The position numbers were made by a program, and so were the translations under genes. Below, one piece after another: positions 1 to 5,554 of a stretch of 5,554 nt of DNA (position 1 is its first letter; each line of letters opens with the position of its first letter). The notes under the pieces were generated by a model that worked only from the letters and a program-made list of their open reading frames with translations, was not told where the DNA came from and made no database searches. Origin of the DNA: Bacteroidota bacterium. GTDB lineage: Bacteria; Bacteroidota; Bacteroidia; Chitinophagales; LD1. Location: NCBI GenBank assembly GCA_023428205.1, contig JAEYZB010000237.1, positions 1 through 5,554 of the forward strand. The letters run 5' to 3'.

Positions 1-33
1 GTAATAGAACGTGCATTGGCAAGCAACAAATAA
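1..33 (+). pseudogene. aroA: aroA upstream fragment ending at an in-frame TAA
   Basis: The first ten codons read VIERALASNK and are followed by TAA at 31-33. The same frame continues without a shift through EINLEVAGTA into the AroA body that begins at 64. This stretch resembles the part of Bacteroidota EPSP synthases just before the conserved AGTAMRFLTAY motif, and the spacing between the two blocks looks normal. The simplest reading is one substitution that turned a sense codon (AAA, GAA or CAA) into TAA, not an indel. The rest of the N-terminal domain, including the SKS motif region that binds phosphoenolpyruvate and shikimate-3-phosphate, lies left of the window. Whether the stop is real or a sequencing error cannot be decided from this sequence. 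Confidence 0.6.
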
Positions 34-63
34 GAAATCAACTTAGAGGTTGCCGGAACAGCA

Positions 64-1083
64 ATGCGCTTTCTTACCGCCTATTTTTGCTCGAAAAACG
101 AACACAAATTTTTGCGCGGCACAGAACGAATGCACGAGCGCCCTATTGGTGAACTGGTGTATGCACTACGCGAAATAGGGTTCAATGTTCGTTTTATCGA
201 AAAAGAAAATTTTCCGCCACTCGAAATTCTACCAATCAATTTTGATGAATTAAAAACCGAAACAACCATAAACGGGACTATCAGCAGTCAATTTGTTTCT
301 GCATTAATGTTGATTGCCGCCTTTCTGCCGAAAGGATTGAGGATAAACATAAAAGAAGGAAAAACGATTTCCGAAAGTTACATCAAACTCACGGCTTCCC
401 TGCTCCAAAAATGCGGTATAGATATTTCGTTTTCGGAAAATAAAATTACAATTCCTCCCCAAAAACGAGCAGAATTGAGCGTTTCGGCAGGTGGCGACTG
501 GACGAACGCGAGTTATTGGTACGCGTTTGCGGCACTAAGTGAAAACGCGGAAATTACTATCCCGAATTTGGAACAAAACACTGCACAAGGCGATATTGCA
601 ATTGTAGAAATGGGGAAATTATTTGGAATCGAAACTGTTTTTGAAGAGCAGAATAAAGTGGTACTAAAAAACGAGCAGAATAGAGAAAAAAAATCTCGCT
701 TTCATGAGAATGACGAATGGATGTTTGATTTTTCTAATAATCCCGATTTAGCGCAAACCATTATTGTATTATGTGCCGGATTAAACCGCAACGCAACATT
801 CACGGGTTTACAATCACTGCGAATAAAAGAAACCGACCGCATTTTTGCCCTGCAACAAGAATTGAAAAAAATCGGGTACGAATTGGCGGAAACAAAACCG
901 AATGTCTTTGCACTCAAAGGCCATTTTCACGCACCGACACAAGCGATAAAAACCTATAACGACCACCGAATGGCAATGGCATTTGCACCGCTTGCATTAC
1001 TCGCTCCGATTGAAATTGAAGAGCCGAACGTAGTTCGAAAATCGTATCCTGAATTTTGGGAGGAAGTAGAAAAACTCACGTAA
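64..1083 (+). CDS. aroA: 3-phosphoshikimate 1-carboxyvinyltransferase (EPSP synthase), uninterrupted C-terminal part
   Basis: AroA transfers enolpyruvyl from phosphoenolpyruvate to shikimate-3-phosphate, the sixth step of the cytoplasmic shikimate pathway. Counting from the ATG at 64, the 339 residues hold these family motifs: GTAMRFLTAY (its GTA lies just upstream), RM.ERPIGELVYAL (22-34), the substrate-loop motif ISSQFVSALM (73-82), DWTNASYWYAFA (145-156), PDLAQT (227-232, with the Asp expected as catalytic base), LRIKETDR (252-259, catalytic Lys-Glu pair) and YNDHRMAMAF (298-307). Family members are usually a little over 400 residues, so roughly 75 N-terminal residues are missing. The ATG at 64 is an internal Met inside a conserved motif, not a natural start. 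Coding similarity continues upstream to position 1 across the in-frame TAA at 31-33. If that stop is genuine, the product lacks essential active-site residues and the gene is probably dead. It converges with menD, with a 13-base gap. Confidence 0.93.
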   Translation: MRFLTAYFCSKNEHKFLRGTERMHERPIGELVYALREIGFNVRFIEKENFPPLEILPINFDELKTETTINGTISSQFVSALMLIAAFLPKGLRINIKEGKTISESYIKLTASLLQKCGIDISFSENKITIPPQKRAELSVSAGGDWTNASYWYAFAALSENAEITIPNLEQNTAQGDIAIVEMGKLFGIETVFEEQNKVVLKNEQNREKKSRFHENDEWMFDFSNNPDLAQTIIVLCAGLNRNATFTGLQSLRIKETDRIFALQQELKKIGYELAETKPNVFALKGHFHAPTQAIKTYNDHRMAMAFAPLALLAPIEIEEPNVVRKSYPEFWEEVEKLT

Positions 1084-1098
1084 ACGTGCTCGTTTTTT
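1070..1098. terminator. candidate bidirectional terminator between aroA and menD
   Basis: The self-complementary arms CACGT (1077-1081) and ACGTG (1084-1088) can form a short hairpin. It is flanked by AAAAAC (1070-1075) on the left and GTTTTT (1092-1097) on the right. These flanks also pair, giving a longer stem with a small internal loop. The T run at 1093-1098 serves aroA transcripts; on the - strand the A run becomes a T run that serves menD transcripts. This symmetry suits the convergent arrangement. The hairpin overlaps the aroA stop and its T tract overlaps the menD stop. The GC-paired part is short, so the terminator may be weak. Confidence 0.45.
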
Positions 1099-2746
1099 AA
1101 AGGGACTTGAGAGAAGAAAAATAGTTTTTATAGGCTTCGGCACTCGCGTTTCCGTCTGTTTTCAGCTCCAAAATAGTTGTGCCTTTGGAAGATAAAAATG
1201 AAATCAAAACCTCCTCGTTTTTGGTTGGTGATTTTGTCAAAGTATCACCTATTTCGTTGCTTGCGTATTTCACGCCAAACAATTCGGCAATGTGTTTCAC
1301 GCTATAGTTGTGGCGCGTTTCAAAGTACTGCTGCATCATCGTTTCATCGGTTTGTCCGTCAATCAATCGGAAAATATTTCCGCCTGAATTATTGACTACA
1401 ATAATTTTCAGATTTTGCGGAAGCGGTTGATAGAACAGCGCGTTGGAATCATAGAAAAACGAAATATCCCCCAACACCAACAAAACTTGTTTATCGGGAT
1501 TCGCCACCGCACAACCCACAGCCGTACTCACACAGCCATCAATGCCGCTCGTACCACGATTGGCGAAATGTTCTGTATTTTTCGCAAAACGGAAAAACGA
1601 AGCATAACGCACAGGCGAACTGTTTCCCCATTGCACAACCGTATTTTCGCCAATATATTTGGAAAGTAATTGATAAATCGAAAAATCAACAAAAGCCGAA
1701 GTATCGACCTCGTTTTTTTCAACCATTTGCTGCTGAGATAACCACTTTTTTTTCCAATCGCTTACTTCGCTTTTTTCATTCGCCACAACACGTAAAAAAT
1801 CTACATCCGTGCATTGCCACACCTGAAATTCATGATTGAATGAATCCCAATTTTCGCCTTCGAGTGAAATATGCCAATGCATTAAATCAGGTGTTTGTTT
1901 CAAGAAATTCCGCAGTCGTTTAGACGTGAACTGTCTTCCGATAGTTACAACCAAATCAGGTTGAAACAATTTTATATCCTTAATGGAAGCAAGGGTTCCA
2001 TCAATATTAAAAACAGAATTTTCTATTGCCGTATTGCTGATGGGTTCCTGTAAAAGAACAACATCATCTTGCCCGTTCAGCAAATTCAAATAGCGCGATT
2101 TAGCCAACTGAAAATGATCTTTCCCACAAATTAGCAACTTTCGTTTTTTCGTTTTCCAAACTTCCAAAATTGTTTTTTTGTCTTGTTTTGACAAGGTTCC
2201 GGAAGTCGGAATTGTAATATTCAAATACGGTTTTTCAGATAACTCGTTTACCGTTTTATACAACGGTTCGCGAAGCGGCAAATTGATGTGAACAGGTGCA
2301 TAATTGCTCATCAAATTCACACTTTCCCAATCGGTAAAATCCTCCGAAAGATTGTATGAAGCTGCGCAATAATTTTGAAAAACATTTACCTGATTGATTG
2401 CCTGATTTTCGCCTTTATTAATCAATTCCGCAGGACGGTCAGCCGTGAGAATGAGAAGCGGAATATGTTGATAAAATGCCTCACAAATTGCAGGAGCGAG
2501 ATTTAAAACAGCCGTTCCGGAAGTACAAAAAACAGCTACCGGTTTACGAATTTGCTGTGCCAAACCAAGTGCAAAATAACCGGCACAACGCTCATCAAAC
2601 AAAACGTGCTTTTCAATATCGGGATAATTGGAAAACTCCTGTACTAAAGGCGCAGAGCGCGAACCGGGAGATAAAACTACTTGTCTTAAACCCGATTTCC
2701 ACAGGCGATAAACTAATTGCTGAATAACGATTTTATCAGTATGCAT
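1097..2746 (-). CDS. menD: 2-succinyl-5-enolpyruvyl-6-hydroxy-3-cyclohexene-1-carboxylate synthase (MenD)
   Basis: MenD is a thiamine-diphosphate and Mg-dependent cytoplasmic enzyme. It decarboxylates 2-oxoglutarate and adds the succinyl unit to isochorismate, the first committed step of classical menaquinone synthesis. The 549 residues are about family length. Visible motifs are SPGSRSAPL (26-34), DER with the expected cofactor-activating Glu52, SGTAVLNLAPA (76-86), ADRP (102-105), NQAI (114-117), a Lys-Arg pair (276-277) matching the isochorismate-binding pair of E. coli MenD, GNSSPVR (374-380), NRGTSGIDG (396-404), and the ThDP/Mg block opening with GDISFFYDSNAL (426-437) and closing with NN (452-453). 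No key residue appears lost. The ATG lies 2 bases after the menF TAG, with no Shine-Dalgarno sequence, so translation is probably coupled. The usual later genes (menH, menC, menE, menB) do not follow; aroA converges instead. Confidence 0.97.
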   Translation of the reverse strand: MHTDKIVIQQLVYRLWKSGLRQVVLSPGSRSAPLVQEFSNYPDIEKHVLFDERCAGYFALGLAQQIRKPVAVFCTSGTAVLNLAPAICEAFYQHIPLLILTADRPAELINKGENQAINQVNVFQNYCAASYNLSEDFTDWESVNLMSNYAPVHINLPLREPLYKTVNELSEKPYLNITIPTSGTLSKQDKKTILEVWKTKKRKLLICGKDHFQLAKSRYLNLLNGQDDVVLLQEPISNTAIENSVFNIDGTLASIKDIKLFQPDLVVTIGRQFTSKRLRNFLKQTPDLMHWHISLEGENWDSFNHEFQVWQCTDVDFLRVVANEKSEVSDWKKKWLSQQQMVEKNEVDTSAFVDFSIYQLLSKYIGENTVVQWGNSSPVRYASFFRFAKNTEHFANRGTSGIDGCVSTAVGCAVANPDKQVLLVLGDISFFYDSNALFYQPLPQNLKIIVVNNSGGNIFRLIDGQTDETMMQQYFETRHNYSVKHIAELFGVKYASNEIGDTLTKSPTKNEEVLISFLSSKGTTILELKTDGNASAEAYKNYFSSLKSL

Positions 2747-2748
2747 GA

Positions 2749-3732
2749 CTAAATCAACGAGCGCAATATATCCAATTTATATTCCGTTTCAAGCCATTCT
2801 TTTTCCGCATCTGATGCGGCCGTGACACCACAACCTGCGTAAAAAATAAGTTGTTTTTGCGTAATTTCCGCACAGCGCAAATTCACAAACAGTCGCGCCT
2901 TGTCTCTTTTAATTTCCCCTAAATATCCACTATAAAACGAACGATTGAAGTGTTCATTCTTTTGAATAAAAGCCACCCCGTTTGTCTTCGGAAACGTGCC
3001 GACCGCGGGTGTCGGGTGCAACTCTTGTGTCAATACATTCCACGCAATATTATCTTTCTTTTTCGCCTTTATCACCGTGAGCAAGTGACGAAGATGCCCG
3101 TTTTGCAATACTTCCGATTCATAAGACACTTTTTTCAGTTGAGGAAATTTTTCCAATGAAGCGATAATGGAATCTGTTACAATTTGCTGCTCCTCTCCTT
3201 CTTTCTCCGTAAAACGGGTGCTGTTTTTCAACGTGCCTGCCAAAGAATATGTTTCTATTTTTTTCTTTCCGGACTTCAAAAGCAACTCGGGTGTAGCGCA
3301 CAGCCAACAAGCCGTATTTTCAATAAACACCAAACAGACAAAGGCTTCAGAATATTTTTTCAGAACTTTGGATAAAAGCGTCAGTAAGTCAAAGTTTTCG
3401 GGTGTATCCACCGCCAAAATTTTCGCGGCTACCACTTTCGTGAATTGCTTTTTCGCAATCGCTTTCTGAATATTCTCCACCGATTTCAAAAAAGACTTTT
3501 TATCGGTAGATAGTTGTTTTGACTTATTCGGCAAGCCGAAATTGAGCGTTCCATTTTGCTTCTCAATCACATAGCGTTCCTTGCCGTCAAATGAATAAAA
3601 AACGAAACCGTTTTCCACTGTTTCGTTGAGTGAAAGTTTACGAGCCTTTCCTCGAACCGTGTGCACTTTTTTCTTGTTCGGAAAGCGATACACGACCACC
3701 GCATTTGGTAATTTTGCAACGGAAACAGACAT
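2749..3732 (-). CDS. menF: isochorismate synthase (MenF/EntC-type chorismate-binding enzyme)
   Basis: This enzyme isomerises chorismate to isochorismate, the substrate of MenD. Numbered from the ATG at 3732 (327 residues), motifs are KVVAAK (99-104), with Lys99 matching the catalytic base of MenF/EntC; ATPE (146-149), with Glu149 matching the general acid exactly 50 residues on, as in E. coli MenF; ETYSLAGT (160-167); LHPTPAVG (238-245); RSFYSGYLGE (264-273); and a C-terminal GCGV followed by SDAEKEWLETE (307-317) with Mg-binding acidic residues. The LAGT form and the adjacent menD favour isochorismate synthase over anthranilate or aminodeoxychorismate synthase. The protein is shorter than E. 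coli MenF or EntC because the N-terminal region is compact. The frame could open at a TTG at 3765, but that would add an unconserved-looking IRFVIIIDCK stretch and start upstream of the predicted transcription start, so I chose the ATG. Confidence 0.92.
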   Translation of the reverse strand: MSVSVAKLPNAVVVYRFPNKKKVHTVRGKARKLSLNETVENGFVFYSFDGKERYVIEKQNGTLNFGLPNKSKQLSTDKKSFLKSVENIQKAIAKKQFTKVVAAKILAVDTPENFDLLTLLSKVLKKYSEAFVCLVFIENTACWLCATPELLLKSGKKKIETYSLAGTLKNSTRFTEKEGEEQQIVTDSIIASLEKFPQLKKVSYESEVLQNGHLRHLLTVIKAKKKDNIAWNVLTQELHPTPAVGTFPKTNGVAFIQKNEHFNRSFYSGYLGEIKRDKARLFVNLRCAEITQKQLIFYAGCGVTAASDAEKEWLETEYKLDILRSLI

Positions 3733-3752
3733 TTTACAATCAATTATTATGA

Positions 3753-3777
3753 CAAACCTAATCAATTAGACGGTTTG
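3753..3777. repeat. imperfect palindrome overlapping the menF promoter
   Basis: CAAACCTAAT (3753-3762) is followed by CA and then by ATTA (3765-3768) and GGTTTG (3772-3777), which together form its reverse complement except for an extra GAC at 3769-3771. It covers the -7 element and most of the spacer of the predicted menF promoter, where a repressor operator would commonly sit. No regulator can be named, and part of the symmetry could simply be the promoter element plus chance. Confidence 0.35.
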
Positions 3778-3781
3778 ACAA
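3753..3781 (-). promoter_or_regulatory. Bacteroidota-type promoter for menF-menD
   Basis: On the - strand TAGGTTTG (3760 down to 3753) is an exact match to the Bacteroidota -7 consensus TAnnTTTG. A TTG (3781 down to 3779) lies 18 bases upstream, close to the expected -33 position. Transcription would begin a few bases past 3753, leaving a leader of roughly 10-20 bases before the ATG at 3732. This supports that ATG over the TTG at 3765. The promoter would drive both menF and menD. Confidence 0.6.
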
Positions 3782-3831
3782 TCGGACAACGAAAAAATTA
3801 TTCGCAATTCATAATTTTCATTCCTATTTAA

Positions 3832-3839
3832 TACTTTCG
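3832..3839 (+). promoter_or_regulatory. weak candidate -7 element for glmM
   Basis: TACTTTCG differs by one base from the Bacteroidota -7 consensus TAnnTTTG and lies 23 bases before the GTG start, leaving room for a short leader. No clear TTG is found at the -33 distance, only T-rich sequence near 3806-3819. It is placed mainly because a promoter is needed in this 130-base divergent gap. Confidence 0.3.
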
Positions 3840-3862
3840 CGCCACTTCTAAAAATAATTACG

Positions 3863-5254
3863 GTGACATTAATTAAGTCTATTTCAGGAATTCGCGGAAC
3901 AATTGGTGGTTTCTCAGGTTCAAACTTGACTCCTGATGATATTGTAAAATTCTCTGCGGCTTTTGGCACGTGGATAATTGAAACTACGGGAAACCGTAAA
4001 GTTGTAGTGGGAAGAGATGCGCGGCTTTCCGGACAAATGGTGAACAATTTAGTAACCGGCACGCTAATGTCGATAGGTATCGATGTAGTAGATTTGGGAC
4101 TTTCTACTACACCAACAGTGGAACTGGCCGTACATGCGGAGCGCGCTGGCGGTGGAATTATTATTACAGCAAGCCACAATCCGAAACAATGGAACGCACT
4201 GAAACTACTCAACTCGCAAGGCGAATTTATTTCGGCAAAAGCGGGCGAAGAAGTGTTGCGCATCGCAGAATCAAAATCTATTGAATATGAAGAAGTGAGT
4301 TCGCTGGGCAGCTACACGACTGACGACACCTATATTGAAAAACACATTGAGCAAATTCTGAAACTAAAATTGGTGGACGTAAATGCCATTCGAGAAAAGA
4401 AATTGAAAGTCGTAATTGATTGCGTGAATTCAACAGGCGGCATAGCGCTGCCGCCACTACTGAGAGCATTGGGTGTAGCTGAAATTGTGGAACTTTATAC
4501 TGAACCGACAGGACATTTCCCACACAACCCGGAACCGCTTCCTGAAAACCTGAGTGAACTGGCGAGCACGGTAAAAAAATACAAAGCCGATTTAGGAATT
4601 GCCGTTGACCCGGATGTGGATAGACTCGCGCTCGTTTGCGAAGACGGAGAAATGTTTGGCGAAGAATATACACTGGTAGCAGTCGCAGACTATGTATTGA
4701 AAAACAAAAAAGGGAACACAGTCTCTAATCTTTCTTCTACCCGCGCTTTGCAAGACGTAACGGAAGCCGCAGGAGGCGAATATTTTGCTTCGGCTGTAGG
4801 CGAAGTGAATGTGGTGCAAAAAATGAAAGAAGTAAAAGCCGTTATCGGTGGAGAAGGAAATGGCGGTGTTATTTACCCTGCATTGCACTATGGTCGTGAC
4901 GCGATGGCGGGGCTTGCGCTATTCCTTTCACATTTGGCAAAATCAGGAAAAACCGCATCTTATCTTCGTTCTGACTATCCAAGCTACTACATTGCTAAAA
5001 AGAAAGTGGATTTGGATACGAGCGTAAACATTGAAAATCTGTTTGATGAAATCGAAAAAAAATACGCTTCTCACGAAGTAAATACCGAAGACGGTGTGAA
5101 GATTTCATTTGATAAAGATTGGGTGCATTTGCGCAGGTCAAACACAGAACCGATTATTCGCATTTATGCAGAAAGTAATTCGGAAACTGCGGCTGAAAAT
5201 ATTGCCGGACAAATCATGAAAGATTTACAATACTTCAGTTCAGGGAAAAGATAA
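3863..5254 (+). CDS. glmM: phosphohexomutase, probably phosphoglucosamine mutase (GlmM)
   Basis: A complete 463-residue member of the alpha-D-phosphohexomutase family. GlmM interconverts glucosamine-6-phosphate and glucosamine-1-phosphate in the cytoplasm, feeding UDP-GlcNAc for peptidoglycan and lipid A. The four family signatures appear in order: TASHNP (102-107), with Ser104 as the phosphorylated active-site serine; DPDVDR (249-254), the Mg-binding loop; GEGNGG (330-335), the sugar-recognition loop; and RRSNTEPIIRIYAE (424-437), the phosphate-binding C-terminal domain. The N terminus TLIKSISGIRGTIGG is typical and fixes the start at a GTG, with no Shine-Dalgarno sequence upstream. Length is normal and the frame unbroken. 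The gene is divergent from menF and convergent with the unknown gene on its right. The related phosphomannomutase and phosphoglucomutase share these motifs, so substrate preference is inferred from Bacteroidota annotation practice and is less certain than the family. Confidence 0.9.
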   Translation: MTLIKSISGIRGTIGGFSGSNLTPDDIVKFSAAFGTWIIETTGNRKVVVGRDARLSGQMVNNLVTGTLMSIGIDVVDLGLSTTPTVELAVHAERAGGGIIITASHNPKQWNALKLLNSQGEFISAKAGEEVLRIAESKSIEYEEVSSLGSYTTDDTYIEKHIEQILKLKLVDVNAIREKKLKVVIDCVNSTGGIALPPLLRALGVAEIVELYTEPTGHFPHNPEPLPENLSELASTVKKYKADLGIAVDPDVDRLALVCEDGEMFGEEYTLVAVADYVLKNKKGNTVSNLSSTRALQDVTEAAGGEYFASAVGEVNVVQKMKEVKAVIGGEGNGGVIYPALHYGRDAMAGLALFLSHLAKSGKTASYLRSDYPSYYIAKKKVDLDTSVNIENLFDEIEKKYASHEVNTEDGVKISFDKDWVHLRRSNTEPIIRIYAESNSETAAENIAGQIMKDLQYFSSGKR

Positions 5255-5256
5255 AC

Positions 5257-5268
5257 GCCCAAGTGGGT
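5257..5268 (-). terminator. possible weak terminator hairpin for the right-edge gene
   Basis: CCCA (5258-5261) and TGGG (5264-5267) pair around a 2-base AG, with a possible G-T wobble outside. Read on the - strand the hairpin is followed by an interrupted T-rich stretch (GTTTATCTTTT), so it could end transcripts of the leftward gene. On the + strand it is followed by a run of A, so it does not look like an intrinsic terminator for glmM. The stem is short. Confidence 0.2.
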
Positions 5269-5288
5269 AAAAAAAATGAGCAAGAATC

Positions 5289-5554
5289 TTATTCCTGTGG
5301 TGGAGCTTGGCGCGGCTGGCGCGCTTCGATGTTTTCCGATATAAAAAGTTGCTGCTTTTCTTTAGACAAAGCATATAAACCTTCAATAAATTCCTGCTGC
5401 TCTTTTTTACTCAGTTCCGAAAGTTTGAAACAGTAATCGCGTTCGCCTTCCATACCCCAAAGCGTAATTTCATGCGCGAGCTTTTTGCCCGTTCTTTCTT
5501 CATAATTTCCCACATATTGCTGAAATGCTATTTTCGATTCTCTATTGATGCCCG
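5289..5554 (-). CDS. hypothetical protein, C-terminal fragment running off the right edge
   Basis: I do not recognise this protein. The frame is open from the right edge to a TAA at 5289-5291, giving 87 full codons of a larger gene whose start is outside the window. A GTG at 5513 could be called as a start, but the frame continues upstream through residues such as GINRESKIAFQQY, so I treat the gene as partial. The fragment is hydrophilic and mostly helical in composition, with no signal peptide or membrane segment visible. A ten-residue unit occurs twice, LSKKEQQEFI (5414 down to 5385) and LSKEKQQLFI (5369 down to 5340), 15 residues apart, suggesting two similar helices. The C terminus is rich in Pro, Gln and Arg (ARQPRQAPPQE) and probably disordered. 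It converges with glmM across 34 bases. The GC use and charged composition look like real coding sequence, but homology was not tested. Confidence 0.6.
   Translation of the reverse strand, partial: GINRESKIAFQQYVGNYEERTGKKLAHEITLWGMEGERDYCFKLSELSKKEQQEFIEGLYALSKEKQQLFISENIEARQPRQAPPQE

Noticed and set aside
31..33. TAA as a reassigned sense codon in this organism
   Set aside because: aroA, menD, glmM and the right-edge gene all end at TAA in the expected place, and menF ends at TAG, so standard stop use is supported.
64..66. ATG at 64 as the genuine start of aroA
   Set aside because: It is the Met of the conserved GTAMRFLT motif, and AroA-like residues continue upstream in the same frame. 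A protein starting here would lack essential N-terminal active-site residues.
3119..3469. Several frames of 60-100 codons overlapping menF on both strands
   Set aside because: They overlap conserved MenF motifs and have the skewed, motif-free composition of shadow frames.
3766..4263. Long - strand open frame of 165 codons over the glmM start and intergenic region
   Set aside because: It lies antisense to a clear glmM, its product is low-complexity and rich in Ser, Pro and Ile as expected for a shadow frame, and it would run through the menF promoter.
4278..4888. Two overlapping - strand frames (131 and 98 codons) inside glmM
   Set aside because: Both are antisense to the conserved core of glmM, overlap each other, and show no recognisable motif.
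5255..5288. Intrinsic terminator for glmM in the 34-base gap
   Set aside because: The only hairpin is followed on the + strand by a run of A instead of T, so it does not fit a rightward terminator.
5289..5513. A complete 74-residue small protein starting at GTG 5513
   Set aside because: The frame stays open to the window edge with plausible coding composition, so a truncated larger gene is more likely than a small gene with a GTG start and no ribosome site.

Overview
The window looks like ordinary chromosomal housekeeping DNA from a member of the Bacteroidota (Bacteroidetes). This rests on the style of the AroA, MenD and GlmM proteins, on the lack of clear Shine-Dalgarno sequences before the start codons, and on a good match to the Bacteroidota promoter (-33 TTG, -7 TAnnTTTG) upstream of menF. 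I cannot place it below phylum. I see no rRNA, tRNA, CRISPR array, insertion sequence, phage gene or defence system.

Layout from left to right. (1) Positions 1-1083, + strand: most of aroA (EPSP synthase), cut by the left edge and interrupted by an in-frame TAA at 31-33. (2) Positions 1097-3732, - strand: a two-gene unit, menF (isochorismate synthase) then menD (SEPHCHC synthase), only 2 bases apart. menD and aroA converge on a 13-base gap with a hairpin flanked by A and T tracts, a candidate bidirectional terminator. (3) Positions 3733-3862: a 130-base divergent promoter region with a strong candidate menF promoter, an imperfect palindrome inside that promoter, and a weaker candidate promoter for the next gene. 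(4) Positions 3863-5254, + strand: a complete phosphohexomutase, probably glmM (phosphoglucosamine mutase), starting with GTG. (5) Positions 5289-5554, - strand: the C-terminal end of an unrecognised protein that runs off the right edge.

Three of the genes meet at chorismate. AroA makes EPSP, which AroC (not in the window) converts to chorismate. MenF isomerises chorismate to isochorismate and MenD commits it to menaquinone. The later genes menH, menC, menE and menB are not next to menD here. GlmM serves a different pathway, making glucosamine-1-phosphate for UDP-GlcNAc and so for peptidoglycan and lipid A.

I found no convincing new biological system. The points most worth checking are the nonsense codon in aroA, the palindrome overlapping the menF promoter, and the unidentified protein at the right edge.
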